Source of the DNA: Saxidomus purpurata
Taxonomy: Eukaryota > Mollusca > Bivalvia > Venerida > Veneridae
DNA: 64,000 nt
Direction of reading: 5' to 3'
NCBI GenBank assembly: GCA_022818135.1
Contig: JAFMSR010000001.1
Location: 37,602,672-37,666,671 of the forward strand
In this document: positions 63,908 through 64,000 of the stretch, piece after piece
How the letters are laid out: the number at the start of each line of letters is the position of its first letter
Numbering within the stretch: position 1 is the first letter of the stretch
The notes under the pieces: model-generated
The model's database searches: none
Told to the model about the DNA's origin: nothing
Seen by the model: only the letters and a program-made list of their open reading frames with translations
Made by a program: the position numbers and the translations under genes

Positions 63908-64000
63908 GTAAGCTACTTTATTTTACTTATATGTATTTGACATGAATAATTTCGTATAGCAACTGTTCAATGATAACATTACTGTACACATTGCGGTGTA

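Overview
This is AT-rich, intron-rich animal DNA, most likely from a bivalve or other lophotrochozoan. The inference rests on three things: short exons separated by 0.1-2.4 kb introns with GT/GC-AG borders, several tRNA-derived SINE families, and a degenerate repeat of a type common in bivalve genomes. No species can be assigned from the sequence alone.

Layout. (1) 1-33.9 kb, plus strand: the 3' part of one very large gene. I reconstruct 54 exons with fully consistent splice phases, about 3,010 codons; the 5' end lies outside the window. It encodes a type I membrane protein. Its ectodomain has many tandem fibronectin-III-like modules marked by W..F.D.ESGI, IGT..G and NGF..D.TPP. These are followed by a Cys/Asn-rich insert, a furin-type RAKR site, cadherin-like sequence with a VNDPP motif, EGF modules, one transmembrane helix and an acidic cytoplasmic tail built from small phase-0 exons. 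(2) 34-42.5 kb: no gene recognised; a degenerate repeat, a 45-bp minisatellite array interrupted and followed by a tRNA-Thr-like SINE. (3) 42.5-46 kb, plus strand: a four-exon VMO1-like (vitelline membrane outer layer 1) secreted protein gene. The donor expected after exon 2 reads CT instead of GT. (4) 46-55 kb: no recognised gene; transposon remnants, a poly-T run, an inverted minisatellite and a foldback element. (5) 55.2-59.4 kb, minus strand: an SGNH/GDSL-type hydrolase gene or pseudogene with exons carrying GDS, GSND and DDLHPS motifs, with hAT and SINE insertions in its introns. (6) 59.4-63.8 kb: mostly featureless, one SINE. (7) 63.85 kb: exon 1 of a second VMO1-like copy, so the family is tandemly duplicated about 21.3 kb apart.

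No operon logic applies. The three gene families look functionally unrelated apart from being extracellular or secretory (large adhesion-like receptor, VMO1). The most distinctive signals are the modular giant receptor with two GC-AG introns, the lesion in the VMO1 gene, the in-frame stop in the SGNH gene, several well-delimited TIR elements, and the minisatellite/SINE composite.
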